Source: Planctomycetia bacterium (GTDB lineage: Bacteria; Planctomycetota; Planctomycetia; Gemmatales; Gemmataceae). From it: DNA of 37,055 bases. Below the pieces are notes generated by a model. The model worked only from the letters and a program-made list of their open reading frames with translations. It made no database searches and was not told where the DNA came from. Location: assembly GCA_005772955.1 (NCBI GenBank), contig SXID01000082.1:1-37055 (forward strand), written 5' to 3'. The position numbers and the translations under genes are program-made. This document shows, piece after piece, positions 23,639-31,833 of this stretch. Positions within the stretch are counted from its first letter, which is position 1. Every line of letters starts with the position of its first letter.

Positions 23639-26600
23639 TTACGGTTTCGCCGGTTCAAAGCCGACGAACCGGAGGAGCGCGCCGACCACCCGGCCGTCGG
23701 GCGGCGGAAGCGCTTGCGTGTTCGAGAATCGGCATTCCAGCCGGTACGATTGAGCCGACTTACCGGCGGGCGCGCGCACCTCGAAGTCGCCAGTGCCCAG
23801 AACCCGCTTCGCAACCTCAACGCCGTCAAGCAGCAACGTCAACTCTGTCCGGTACGCGGTGTCGCCGGTGATCTCGGGAATCTGCCCGCGAACAACCGCG
23901 TCGCGGTCGGGTCCGGTCGGCAACAACAGGGTCGTGAAGGTCTTCTCGGTCCACGCATCGGTATAAATCCCCATCGCCTCCGCCTTCGGGTGGCTCAGGT
24001 CAGCCGGGAACGCATCGAGCTTCTCCGGGGACCGCGACTTCGCCTCGTCCTTCGGTTCAAAGCCGACGAACTTGATGTGCGCGACTGTTCGACGACCGTC
24101 GGGTGCGGGAAGTAGTTGATCCTCCGAGAACCGAACCTCGATCCATCGCGGGCCAGCGACCGCACCACAGGGGACGCGAATCTCGAAGTCCCCGGTCTTC
24201 AGCATTCGTTTCTCGACTGGCTTTCCGTCAATCAGAACCGTTGCTTCGGTTCGGAATCCGGCCCCGTCCGCCGACACCTGCGGGATCATTCCACGAATCA
24301 CCGCTTCCTGGCCCGATTCCGGTTGCGTCAGCCGCACCTTGAAGTTCTTCCCAACCCAACCCTCTTCGTAGAGGCCGGAGTATTCCAGGTGCGGGTGTGT
24401 CAGGTCGTCGGGGAACTTCGTGATCTGCTGAGGGGGCCGGAACGCAGCGTACTCCTCTTCCGAGAGAACCGAAATGTCGCGGACGTGCCCCGTGAGGTAG
24501 CGCCGGTCGCGCGGCAGGTCCACGCCCCACAGTTTCTCGACCGCATTCAGGTTGTTGGCATTGCGACTCGGATCGCCGAAGTCGAGAGCGAGGTACCGAC
24601 CGGTGCCGATGGCCTGCGGCGCCAGCGGCGGTGAGATCAGGCGAGCCGACCCCGCCCCAACCGAGGCAAAGTCGACGCGACGGTCCCCGACCACTCGAAT
24701 CGGCGGCACCACCCGTTTCGCCGGGTCGGAGTAATACGACGCAGTAGCCGACACCAGCACACGGACGCGGGGCGCGGGATTGATCACGTCGAAGACCAGC
24801 GCACGGCCCACGCCGGCCATCGACTGCTTGGGAAACGCGGGGTCGGACTGCAACTGGTACATCCCGATTTCGGTCGGCGTCTTCATGCCGTAAAAGTGCT
24901 GCCTCGCGCCGCTCACGTCGCAGAATACGACGAAGTTGCGAACGTCTGTCAGGCGATCGCAGACAATCGATGCGCCAGACTCCAGGTATCGCGAACGGTT
25001 GAACGCAGACAGTGGCCCAATCGTTGACACCACCAGCACCCGCTCTGGCGGGCCGGCCCCCGTCTCCGCCGGAGCATTCATCAATTGGTGCATGACCTCC
25101 CCGGAGTCCGGGTCGTAGATGCTCGGCCCGATGCCCCGCCGGTGCCGAGCCAGATACGCCACCCGCAGCGCAGTCAGGGATTGCTCCCACTCGGGCGGAA
25201 CCCGCGGCGCGGTCTGATAGATGGTGAACAGGGCGCGAACCTGATGCTCGAACGGGTCTTGGCCCAATTGGCCGGTGGGGACGCCCCGCACCTCGGTCGC
25301 CATCAGCTTCCGCAGCACCACGTTCTCACCGGCCAGCAACACCTGATCGACGTCCCCGGCGGCGGTCTGCCGAGCGTACTCGGAACGGAACTGCGCCAGC
25401 GCGCGGCGGGGCGTCGCGGCCGCCACCTCCACCCGGCCTTCTTTCCCGCGGCTCTGATCCACGTACCAGAACTGCACACGCGCGTTCTGCCCCGCGACAA
25501 CGGCCAGCACCCCCGCGGCGCCGACCGCGACCCACCGCGACCGCCGAGAGAGCACCCACGCAGCCACAGCCACCCACACGAACGGCTGAGCGAACATGGC
25601 GATCTTGTACAGGCCGAACGCACCCCGCTGGACCAACAGCACCGCGGTCATGGCTCCCAGCACAGCGAGGACAGCCGCGAACCCCTGCCGCCGGCGGAAC
25701 CCGGCGACCGCCGGGACGACCAACCCAGCCAGGAGCAAATGGCCAGCAACGACACACACGTTCTGAACCGCCGCCTCCTCCGGGCCGGCGAGTGGGAGCA
25801 GGCCCCAGACCACCGCCGCGCCCCGCGGGGTTAGAAAGAACGGGAAGACCTCGGCGTGGACGGCCGAACCGCCTTGGGTCGCTTGGATGGCGAGGAACGT
25901 CACGCTCCCGTACAGGTACACCGGCACCACTGCGGCCGCCACCGCGAGGGCAATCGCGGCGTGCCCCGGATACCGCCGGTCGAGCCGCCGACGGGCCAGG
26001 TCGAACAGCCCGAGGACCACGCACCCGCCGACCAGCACCGGGATCACCTCTGGGTAGAACACCGTCTGCCCGGCGAACACCACCCCACACACGACCGCCC
26101 GGCCGAGGAACTGTCGCGCCCGCAACCGGCGGAACCGGGCTGTCACCAGCGCCAGTGCGGTACACAACAACGCCAGCCCGCTCGCCTGAGCGATGAGTTG
26201 TTGGACTACCCCATAGGTCGTCGCAGCCGACACCGCCAGTAGCCCGCCCGCGAGCACCCCGACGGCGCGGCGCCGGGTTCCGGCGACCGCCAGCCCGGAC
26301 GCCGCCGCGACCAGCGCCAGGTTCAACCCAATGAGCACCGGCATGAACACCTGCTGAGCCGCGAGACCGGTCCAGACCATGGTCGTCGCGAGCAGTACCT
26401 CGCACCCCGGCCGCACCTCTTGAACCACATAGGAGAACCACGACTGCGTCTGGTCGCGACCGCCGTCGAGGTCGTCCATCGTCGGCACCTGCGCGTACCC
26501 GTGATCGCGGTACCCGGTCGCGATCATGCAGTAGTTCGCCATGTCGTCGTTGCCGTTGGCCACCCAGTCGAACCCGTACCCGAACAGCGGCCACGCGGTC

Positions 26601-26920
26601 AGCCCAAACGCGCCGACGAGTACTACTGCGAACGCCCGCGAACGCTTCCACAGGCGCCGCGCGTGCACTGCGGTCGGCCGCGCGCGCCACAACACGGCCA
26701 GCGACAGGAGGAGCAACGAACCTCCAACGGGTACCGCCGAAAGGCGCACCGGCACGCCGAACCGCACCAAAATGTAAGTGGGAACAACGAGGGTCGCGAA
26801 CCCGACCGTCGGCGCGAACAGCAACGTCGGCAGCGCCCACCGGAACCGACCGAGTTTCAGCACCGCGAGGCCGATAACCGCCCAGCCGATGAATAGTGCC
26901 CACGTGAGTAGCACGGCCAA
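23639..26920 (-). CDS. 1093-aa multi-pass membrane protein with duplicated C-terminal domain, possible GT-C
   Basis: The first ~520 residues contain roughly a dozen hydrophobic spans, with an acidic pair D125-D126 (NGNDDMANY) in an early non-membrane loop. GT-C glycosyltransferases have such acidic residues in their first external loop, so it could transfer a sugar from a polyprenyl-phosphate donor, but I do not recognise a specific family. Residues ~520-830 are soluble without a motif. Residues 835-956 and 970-1090 are two copies of one domain, both running from (K/A)FP(D/A)DL(T/S)HP to FVGFEP. The start is a TTG with GGAAGG about 6 bases upstream; a GTG two codons later is possible. It is the first gene of the locus. 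Confidence 0.8.
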   Translation of the reverse strand: MAVLLTWALFIGWAVIGLAVLKLGRFRWALPTLLFAPTVGFATLVVPTYILVRFGVPVRLSAVPVGGSLLLLSLAVLWRARPTAVHARRLWKRSRAFAVVLVGAFGLTAWPLFGYGFDWVANGNDDMANYCMIATGYRDHGYAQVPTMDDLDGGRDQTQSWFSYVVQEVRPGCEVLLATTMVWTGLAAQQVFMPVLIGLNLALVAAASGLAVAGTRRRAVGVLAGGLLAVSAATTYGVVQQLIAQASGLALLCTALALVTARFRRLRARQFLGRAVVCGVVFAGQTVFYPEVIPVLVGGCVVLGLFDLARRRLDRRYPGHAAIALAVAAAVVPVYLYGSVTFLAIQATQGGSAVHAEVFPFFLTPRGAAVVWGLLPLAGPEEAAVQNVCVVAGHLLLAGLVVPAVAGFRRRQGFAAVLAVLGAMTAVLLVQRGAFGLYKIAMFAQPFVWVAVAAWVLSRRSRWVAVGAAGVLAVVAGQNARVQFWYVDQSRGKEGRVEVAAATPRRALAQFRSEYARQTAAGDVDQVLLAGENVVLRKLMATEVRGVPTGQLGQDPFEHQVRALFTIYQTAPRVPPEWEQSLTALRVAYLARHRRGIGPSIYDPDSGEVMHQLMNAPAETGAGPPERVLVVSTIGPLSAFNRSRYLESGASIVCDRLTDVRNFVVFCDVSGARQHFYGMKTPTEIGMYQLQSDPAFPKQSMAGVGRALVFDVINPAPRVRVLVSATASYYSDPAKRVVPPIRVVGDRRVDFASVGAGSARLISPPLAPQAIGTGRYLALDFGDPSRNANNLNAVEKLWGVDLPRDRRYLTGHVRDISVLSEEEYAAFRPPQQITKFPDDLTHPHLEYSGLYEEGWVGKNFKVRLTQPESGQEAVIRGMIPQVSADGAGFRTEATVLIDGKPVEKRMLKTGDFEIRVPCGAVAGPRWIEVRFSEDQLLPAPDGRRTVAHIKFVGFEPKDEAKSRSPEKLDAFPADLSHPKAEAMGIYTDAWTEKTFTTLLLPTGPDRDAVVRGQIPEITGDTAYRTELTLLLDGVEVAKRVLGTGDFEVRAPAGKSAQSYRLECRFSNTQALPPPDGRVVGALLRFVGFEPAKP

Positions 26921-27248
26921 GAGTCACCTTCCTTCACCACAGACCGGCGCATCTCATGTCAGCATCGATCGCTCCGGTGCGGGGACATGGCACGGCCGCG
27001 CCGGTCAGGGGTGATAGCGAATCTGGCGGGTTACCGCAATGCGACTCGCACCTGGGGTGTAGCAACGATTCCTGGTATTCCTTACTCCAGGCGAAACCGC
27101 TTCGGCATCGGTTTTGCCTGGAGTAAGGAATACCAGGAATCGTTGCTACACCCTCCGCGTCCCGCCCGCGAGGACGCCTTGACACGGTCGCGGATCGCTG
27201 GCATACCGGCGGCCGATCCCGCGAACAGTCCGAGGTGAGGCAAACCGC
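26921..27248. other. 328-bp divergent spacer with two structured elements
   Basis: No gene is seen. The spacer separates the polysaccharide locus (minus) from the lipoprotein gene (plus) and should hold both promoters, though none is clear. At 26942-27006, GACCGGCGC and GCGCCGGTC form a 9-bp outer stem around an inner CATGTC/GACATG stem. At 27055-27153 there is a 45-bp inverted repeat, listed separately. A GAGGTGAGG ribosome binding site precedes the lipoprotein ATG. Confidence 0.7.
27055..27153. repeat. 45-bp near-perfect inverted repeat
   Basis: The arms 27055-27099 and 27109-27153 match as reverse complements at 44 of 45 positions, with a 9-base loop containing CTTCGG. The outer ends read GGGTGTAGCAACG. 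It is one of the longest stems in the window and lies ~95 bases before the lipoprotein start. It has no coding capacity and no obvious target-site duplication; a MITE-like origin or a cis-acting RNA hairpin are both possible. Confidence 0.92.
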
Positions 27249-27869
27249 ATGGCAACGCGGCGAGTAGTTCCGTATCGGCTTCGGGCCGTCGCGATAACGG
27301 TCTGCGCCGCCGCGCTTGGGTCGGCCGGTTGCGTCACCGCGCCGCCGCTCGACAACCCGGTGACCGTGCGCAGCACCGAGATCGAGAACCCGGTACTCGT
27401 GTCACCCGGTCAGCCAACGGCCGAAGCGTACCACGAAGTATTCGACAAGGTCGTCGAGGTACTCGACGACTACTTCGACCTCCAGACGCCGAATCCTTAC
27501 GAAGGGCGGGTGACCACGAAGCCGCGGGTCGCACCGGGGTACGAACAGTTCTGGAAGCCCGGCAACCCGGACACCCGGCAACGGCTCCACGCGACGTTCC
27601 AAAGCACCCGGCAGACCGCGACCGTCGAAATCCGTGCCGGCGAGCGCGGCGGGTATCTGGTGTACGTCGTCGTCGAGAAGGAACTCGAGGACGTGCCGCG
27701 CCCGGCCCGCGCGACGGTGGGCAACGCGGTATTCCAGGAGGCGCCCACGGTGGACCGGCAGTTGGAAGTGGTCAGCCCCGAAACGGCGGTCAACCGTTCG
27801 TGGTTCAAGATTGGTCGGGACTACGCCTTCGAGCAGGAGATTCTGAGAAGGATTCGTCAGTGCAAATAG
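27249..27869 (+). CDS. Predicted lipoprotein of unknown function
   Basis: This 206-aa protein has a positively charged N-terminus, a hydrophobic stretch, and a lipobox-like LGSAGC with Cys28, so it is probably a lipoprotein. The mature part has no motif I recognise; residues ~57-75 (TAEAYHEVFDKVVEVLDDYFD) look helical, followed by beta-rich sequence with TVEIRAGERGGYLVYVVVEKEL. GAGGTGAGG lies before the ATG. The gene is followed after 103 bp by an MCE-domain gene in the same direction, and the two are probably co-transcribed. A role alongside the MCE protein, perhaps in lipid transport across the periplasm, is inference. Confidence 0.78.
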   Translation: MATRRVVPYRLRAVAITVCAAALGSAGCVTAPPLDNPVTVRSTEIENPVLVSPGQPTAEAYHEVFDKVVEVLDDYFDLQTPNPYEGRVTTKPRVAPGYEQFWKPGNPDTRQRLHATFQSTRQTATVEIRAGERGGYLVYVVVEKELEDVPRPARATVGNAVFQEAPTVDRQLEVVSPETAVNRSWFKIGRDYAFEQEILRRIRQCK

Positions 27870-27873
27870 GGCG

Positions 27874-27960
27874 GTTACGAGTTACGAGTTGCGAGTTGCG
27901 AGTTCCAGACATCGGCCGACCGGTTCGTCTTCAACTCACAACTCACAGCTCACAACTCGC
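27874..27960. repeat. Two inverted arrays of a 7-bp unit (GTTRCGA / AACTCRC)
   Basis: Between the lipoprotein and MCE genes, 27874-27901 holds GTTACGA, GTTACGA, GTTGCGA, GTTGCGA in tandem, plus a partial copy. Then 27933-27960 holds AACTCAC, AACTCAC, AGCTCAC, AACTCGC. The second array is the reverse complement of the first family (GYGAGTT). They can pair into a long imperfect hairpin ending 12 bases before the MCE start. Confidence 0.85.
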
Positions 27961-27972
27961 GACTGAAAGAAG

Positions 27973-29493
27973 ATGGCCGAGCGGGCGCTACGGATGCGGT
28001 TGGGGCTGTTCATGGGCGCGTCGCTGGCGGCGCTCGCGGGCCTCGTCGTACTCTTCGGGGGCGCACCGCGGCTCTTCTCCACCGACGCGAAATACTCGAT
28101 CATGTTCCCCGAGGCGCCCGGCATCGGACCGGGCACGCCGATCCGCAAGTCCGGCGTCCGCATTGGACAGGTCACCTCGGTGGAACTCGACCCCGATAGT
28201 GGGTTGGTGCGGGTTCGCGTCTCGATCGAACGGAAGTACACGCCGCGTACTTTGGAAGAGGCGCACATCACTCGCGGGCTTCTCAGCGGCGACACGGCCA
28301 TCGACTTCCTTCCGAAACTCGGACCCGACACTCAGCCGCTTTCGCGCGGCGACGAGTGGCCCAGCGGCAGCGACATCCCCGGCGTTCAGCCAATCACCCC
28401 GCGGAGTTTCGTCGCGCCCGCGTCCAACGCGCTGGCGAACGCGCAGCAGTCGCTCGACCGCATCACGAAAGCCTTCGAGAAGATGGAGAAGATCGGCGAC
28501 CTCAGTCCGAAGATGGAACTCGCCGTGGACGAGGCGACCGGGCTGTTCCGCGACGTGCGCGCGTTCATCCCCGAGCTCAAGAAGACCAATACGAGGATCC
28601 AGAATCTCATCGGCGGCGACGGACCGGTGCCGCCAAAAGCCGGCGCGCCGGTCGCCGGGAACACCGACCAGCCCATCGGGTTCGTGATGGCCGCGCAACC
28701 GGCCGCGCCGGAGGAGCCGAACCTCAAGGGGTTGGTCCGCGACGCCCAGGAAACACTTCGCACGATCAAGCCCGCGGTCGAGGACTTCCGCGCCACCATG
28801 AAGCGTCTCGAACCCGAGATCACGGCCGCGGTGAAAGGCGCACGGCAAGCGCTCGACGGTGTGAACGACGTACTCTCGCCGGAGAACCGGAAGCAGTTCA
28901 CGGAGTTGCTCAAGAACCTCAACACTGTTTCCGCCAACGTGATCAAATTCGCCGTCGCGCTCGGCTCGATGCTCGACACCGCCGAGAAGACGCTCAAGAA
29001 CATCGACGGCCGCGTCACCGAAGTCGGGCAAGTCGTGGCCGACGTGCGAGCGGTCACCAAGCCGCTCGCGGCGCGGTCCGAGGGGCTGGTGAAGAATGTC
29101 GCGGATTCGGCGGAGCAGTTGAGCAAGATGATCGCCGAGATTCGCGCGATCGTCGCGGCGTTCGGCAAGGAGAACGGCACAATCCAGAAGCTCATCACCG
29201 ACCCAGGCGTGTACCAGAACCTCGACCTCGCGGCCGGGTCGCTGGCGCGCATCCTGGCACGTTCGGAGAAGGTCGCGCGCGACCTGGAAGTGTTCGCCGA
29301 CAAGGTGGCGCGGCGACCGGAGTTGATCGGCATCGGCGGCGCGCTGCGTGGGAGCGGCGGGTTGAAGGATTTGCCCGGCGTACCGAGCTTCCGCCCGGAC
29401 TGGCCGCCGGCAACGTCCGCGCGCCCGTTCAACGGCCCCGCGTGGCTGGAGCCAAGCGGGCAACCGCCGCCCGTGCAGGGCTACCCGCCGTAG
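27973..29493 (+). CDS. MCE/MlaD-domain lipid-transport protein
   Basis: This 506-aa protein has an N-terminal membrane anchor (LGLFMGASLAALAGLVVLFGG) and an MCE/MlaD domain (about 40-118; GIGPGTPIRKSGVRIGQVTSVEL). A long, mostly helical region (about 150-455) follows, with repeated segments such as LKNLNTVSANV and QLSKMIAEIRAIV, and then a Pro-rich tail. MCE proteins form hexameric rings or tubes that carry lipids between membranes with an MlaE-type permease and MlaF ATPase. Neither partner is adjacent, and the nearby ABC exporter is of a different kind. GAAAGAAG directly precedes the ATG. Confidence 0.9.
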   Translation: MAERALRMRLGLFMGASLAALAGLVVLFGGAPRLFSTDAKYSIMFPEAPGIGPGTPIRKSGVRIGQVTSVELDPDSGLVRVRVSIERKYTPRTLEEAHITRGLLSGDTAIDFLPKLGPDTQPLSRGDEWPSGSDIPGVQPITPRSFVAPASNALANAQQSLDRITKAFEKMEKIGDLSPKMELAVDEATGLFRDVRAFIPELKKTNTRIQNLIGGDGPVPPKAGAPVAGNTDQPIGFVMAAQPAAPEEPNLKGLVRDAQETLRTIKPAVEDFRATMKRLEPEITAAVKGARQALDGVNDVLSPENRKQFTELLKNLNTVSANVIKFAVALGSMLDTAEKTLKNIDGRVTEVGQVVADVRAVTKPLAARSEGLVKNVADSAEQLSKMIAEIRAIVAAFGKENGTIQKLITDPGVYQNLDLAAGSLARILARSEKVARDLEVFADKVARRPELIGIGGALRGSGGLKDLPGVPSFRPDWPPATSARPFNGPAWLEPSGQPPPVQGYPP

Positions 29494-29494
29494 C

Positions 29495-29566
29495 GGATAG
29501 AGGAGTGGGGAAATGCAGAAGACCGGGCATGGGCCCGGTCTTCTGCATTTCCCCACTCCTCTATCC
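29495..29566. terminator. 34-bp perfect palindrome between converging genes
   Basis: The arms 29495-29528 and 29533-29566 are perfect reverse complements with a 4-base loop (ATGG). The palindrome begins just after the MCE gene stop and ends 6 bases before the stop of the minus-strand lipoprotein. Such a long stem should stop or shield transcripts from both directions. There is no strong T-tract. Confidence 0.85.
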
Positions 29567-29572
29567 TATGTC

Positions 29573-30412
29573 CTACTTCTTTGGGCTGAACTCTTCGTCC
29601 TTGATCTCAGCCGGGAACTCCCACTTCTCGATGGCGAGTTTCTCGACAACCGTGCCGTTGTGCCAGCACTCGTAAAGGTGCGGGAGCATCAGCCCGTTCG
29701 GGCCAGGTTTGTAGCTCGAATACGTGACCTTCGTTCGACGCGCGACGCCGAATTCGCTTACGGTGTACTCCACGCGCACCAGCGCGTCGGTCTTTCCATC
29801 AAATGTGAGTTGATAAACCGGGTAGTCGGCGAGCGACACTTTCACCAGGTTGAGCACCCGGCGTTCAAACTCGATGGACTCGTGGTCGAACACAACTGCT
29901 TTTGGGTCGGACGCTGGGAGTAACAACGCCAGCCAGTGTTGCGCCACCTCGTCGCTCGCGAAGATGTGTTCCCGCTCGGCCGGATTCGCGTGAGGTTGCG
30001 GAACGCCGTTGGCGGAGATGCTCATGTCTGGACGGCGCAGCCACGCTTCAACGATATTCTTGGTGTTGAGCGCCTGCCGGTCGTCCATCGCGTACAGTCG
30101 GTCCGGCCATACCGCGGCAACAGTCCGGGTCACCTCGGTCGGAAGCTCTGGATTCTCAAAGGATTGTCCCTTAAGCACACACCGACTGGCCTTCAGTTTC
30201 GCGAGCATTTCGGGCTTCCCGCCGGTGAGCGACTTTACCGCACGGTCGATGACGTCCTTTGCCTCAGGCTCGGATTTCACGGGCAGTAATTGTTGTAGCG
30301 TGGTCGCGCCGTCGGACTTCGGCACGTCGGTTGGCAGTTCCTTGGCCGGCTCGCAGCCGGCGACGAGGGCCGCGGTCAAGACGAACACCGCCCAGGCGGG
30401 ATACCGTGCCAT
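29573..30412 (-). CDS. Predicted lipoprotein of unknown function
   Basis: This 279-aa protein has a clear lipoprotein signal with lipobox LVAGC (Cys20). The mature protein contains a 45-residue linker and then a beta-rich domain with motifs such as YPVYQLTFDGKTDALVRVEYTV. That pattern suggests a beta-sandwich similar to outer-membrane lipoprotein-sorting (LolA/LolB-like) folds, but no specific assignment can be made. The ATG at 30412 has GGAGG 4-5 bases upstream and is preferred over the in-frame start at 30442. The gene converges on the MCE gene. Confidence 0.8.
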   Translation of the reverse strand: MARYPAWAVFVLTAALVAGCEPAKELPTDVPKSDGATTLQQLLPVKSEPEAKDVIDRAVKSLTGGKPEMLAKLKASRCVLKGQSFENPELPTEVTRTVAAVWPDRLYAMDDRQALNTKNIVEAWLRRPDMSISANGVPQPHANPAEREHIFASDEVAQHWLALLLPASDPKAVVFDHESIEFERRVLNLVKVSLADYPVYQLTFDGKTDALVRVEYTVSEFGVARRTKVTYSSYKPGPNGLMLPHLYECWHNGTVVEKLAIEKWEFPAEIKDEEFSPKK

Positions 30413-30732
30413 TCTGCCTCCTTCAGAGCGTACCGACGACAACTCTTGTTTTGTACAGTGGTGAGCGGCCCCGCGTCCATCAGGATAACCGTGCTGCGGG
30501 CGGTGGCGTTGGGGCGTAGAGTGAGATTACACCGGTGAGGCGCGGTTTTCCGTTACGGCCCCGCGTACCCGTCCACCGGCTGCGCGCGACCCCGCCGGGC
30601 TGACGCTATCCCTTTTCCGAACGCGCACTAGCATATCCCGCGAACCGGTCTGCGGGCCGGTGCGTAATCACCCTTGGCACCACTTATCGGTTCGCGCCGC
30701 TCTATTCTCGCGGTGGCCCGGAGATCAAGGCA
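30413..30732. other. 320-bp divergent spacer before ABC exporter
   Basis: No gene is seen. The spacer lies between a minus-strand lipoprotein and the plus-strand ABC exporter. It must hold both promoters, but no pair of -35/-10 boxes with normal spacing is evident; TATTCT at 30703-30708 is a possible -10 for the exporter. GGAG lies 9 bases before the ATP-binding gene start. Confidence 0.6.
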
Positions 30733-31713
30733 ATGGCCGACGACCTCGTTGTTGAGACGCGGAGCCTCACGAAGGTGTACCGCGACTTCTGGGGGCGCAA
30801 GAAGAAAACTGCGCTCAACGCGTTCGACCTCAAGATCCACAAGGGCGAAATCTTCGGCCTCCTCGGGCCGAACGGGTCCGGTAAAACCACTACCATCAAG
30901 CTCCTTCTCGGCCTCCTGTTCCCCACAAGCGGCGATGCGTTCGTGTTCGGCGAACCGGCCGCGAAGGTCGAGAAGAACGAACGAATCGGCTACCTGCCGG
31001 AAGAATCGTACCTGTACCGGTTCCTCAACGCCGAGGAGACGCTCGACTTCTACGGCCGGCTCTTCAACATCTCCCCGGACGTTCGGAAGGCGCGCGCCGC
31101 CGAACTCATCGAACGCGTCGGTCTCGGCGCCGACAAAAAGCGTATCCTCAAGGAATACTCGAAGGGTATGCGACAGCGCATCGGGCTGGCGCAGGCTCTT
31201 ATCAACGACCCGGACCTTGTCATTCTCGACGAACCTACCTCGGGTCTCGACCCGCTCGGGACGCGCTGGATGAAAGACCTCATCCTCGACCTCAAGGCGC
31301 AGGGCAAGACGGTGCTGATGTGTTCGCACCGGCTCGAAGACGTGCAAGACGTGTGCGGGCGGATCGCGATCCTTTACAACGGCGACCTGCAAACGCTCGG
31401 CAAGGTGTCCACGCTCGTCGAGGACGCACAACGGCTGGAAGTGCGGGCCAGCAACGTGAAGGAATCGCCTGAACTGAAGGCTGACCTCGAAGCTGTGTTC
31501 AAGAAACACGGTGGCTCGATGGAAGCGATCGGCCACCCGTCGAGCACGCTGGAAGAATTGTTTTTGCGGGTCATCGAGGAGTCGCGTGCACGCCCCGGTC
31601 GGCGTTACCTGCCACCGGAAGAAGCGACCCGCAGCACCGCGACCCCGGTTGCGCCACCGCAACAACAGCAGAACCAGAATCGCGATCACGGCAAGAACAA
31701 CAAAAATCGCTAA
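30733..31713 (+). CDS. ABC-2-type exporter ATP-binding protein
   Basis: This 326-aa ATPase has Walker [10 protein letters not shown] (45-53), signature [10 protein letters not shown] (142-151), Walker [14 protein letters not shown] (162-174) and switch His199. The first 230 residues are the usual ABC domain. The C-terminal ~95 residues include a region like the regulatory tails of exporter ATPases ([12 protein letters not shown]) and a Pro/Gln/Asn-rich end. It should energise the permease encoded next. Substrate unknown. GGAG precedes the ATG. Confidence 0.95.
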   Translation: MADDLVVETRSLTKVYRDFWGRKKKTALNAFDLKIHKGEIFGLLGPNGSGKTTTIKLLLGLLFPTSGDAFVFGEPAAKVEKNERIGYLPEESYLYRFLNAEETLDFYGRLFNISPDVRKARAAELIERVGLGADKKRILKEYSKGMRQRIGLAQALINDPDLVILDEPTSGLDPLGTRWMKDLILDLKAQGKTVLMCSHRLEDVQDVCGRIAILYNGDLQTLGKVSTLVEDAQRLEVRASNVKESPELKADLEAVFKKHGGSMEAIGHPSSTLEELFLRVIEESRARPGRRYLPPEEATRSTATPVAPPQQQQNQNRDHGKNNKNR

Positions 31714-31833
31714 GGGTGACGATGTTCCGAGGCGCGGGGGCGCAGTTCCCTAATACGTCCTCCCTATCGACTACATTGTCGAATCTATTAAGGGGCTGAC
31801 GCCTCCCGCTCGCCAAGATTGAAGGGTTCCCCG

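Noticed and set aside
27055-27153. Insertion sequence ends
   Set aside because: No transposase gene lies between the arms, only a 9-base loop, so it can at most be a MITE-like remnant.
27874-27960. CRISPR-like array
   Set aside because: Units are 7 bp with no unique spacers and the two arrays are inverted; this is a tandem repeat and not CRISPR.
27988-29556. 522-aa open frame on the minus strand
   Set aside because: It is opposite the MCE gene and includes the palindrome at 29495. It has no family motif and no ribosome binding site.
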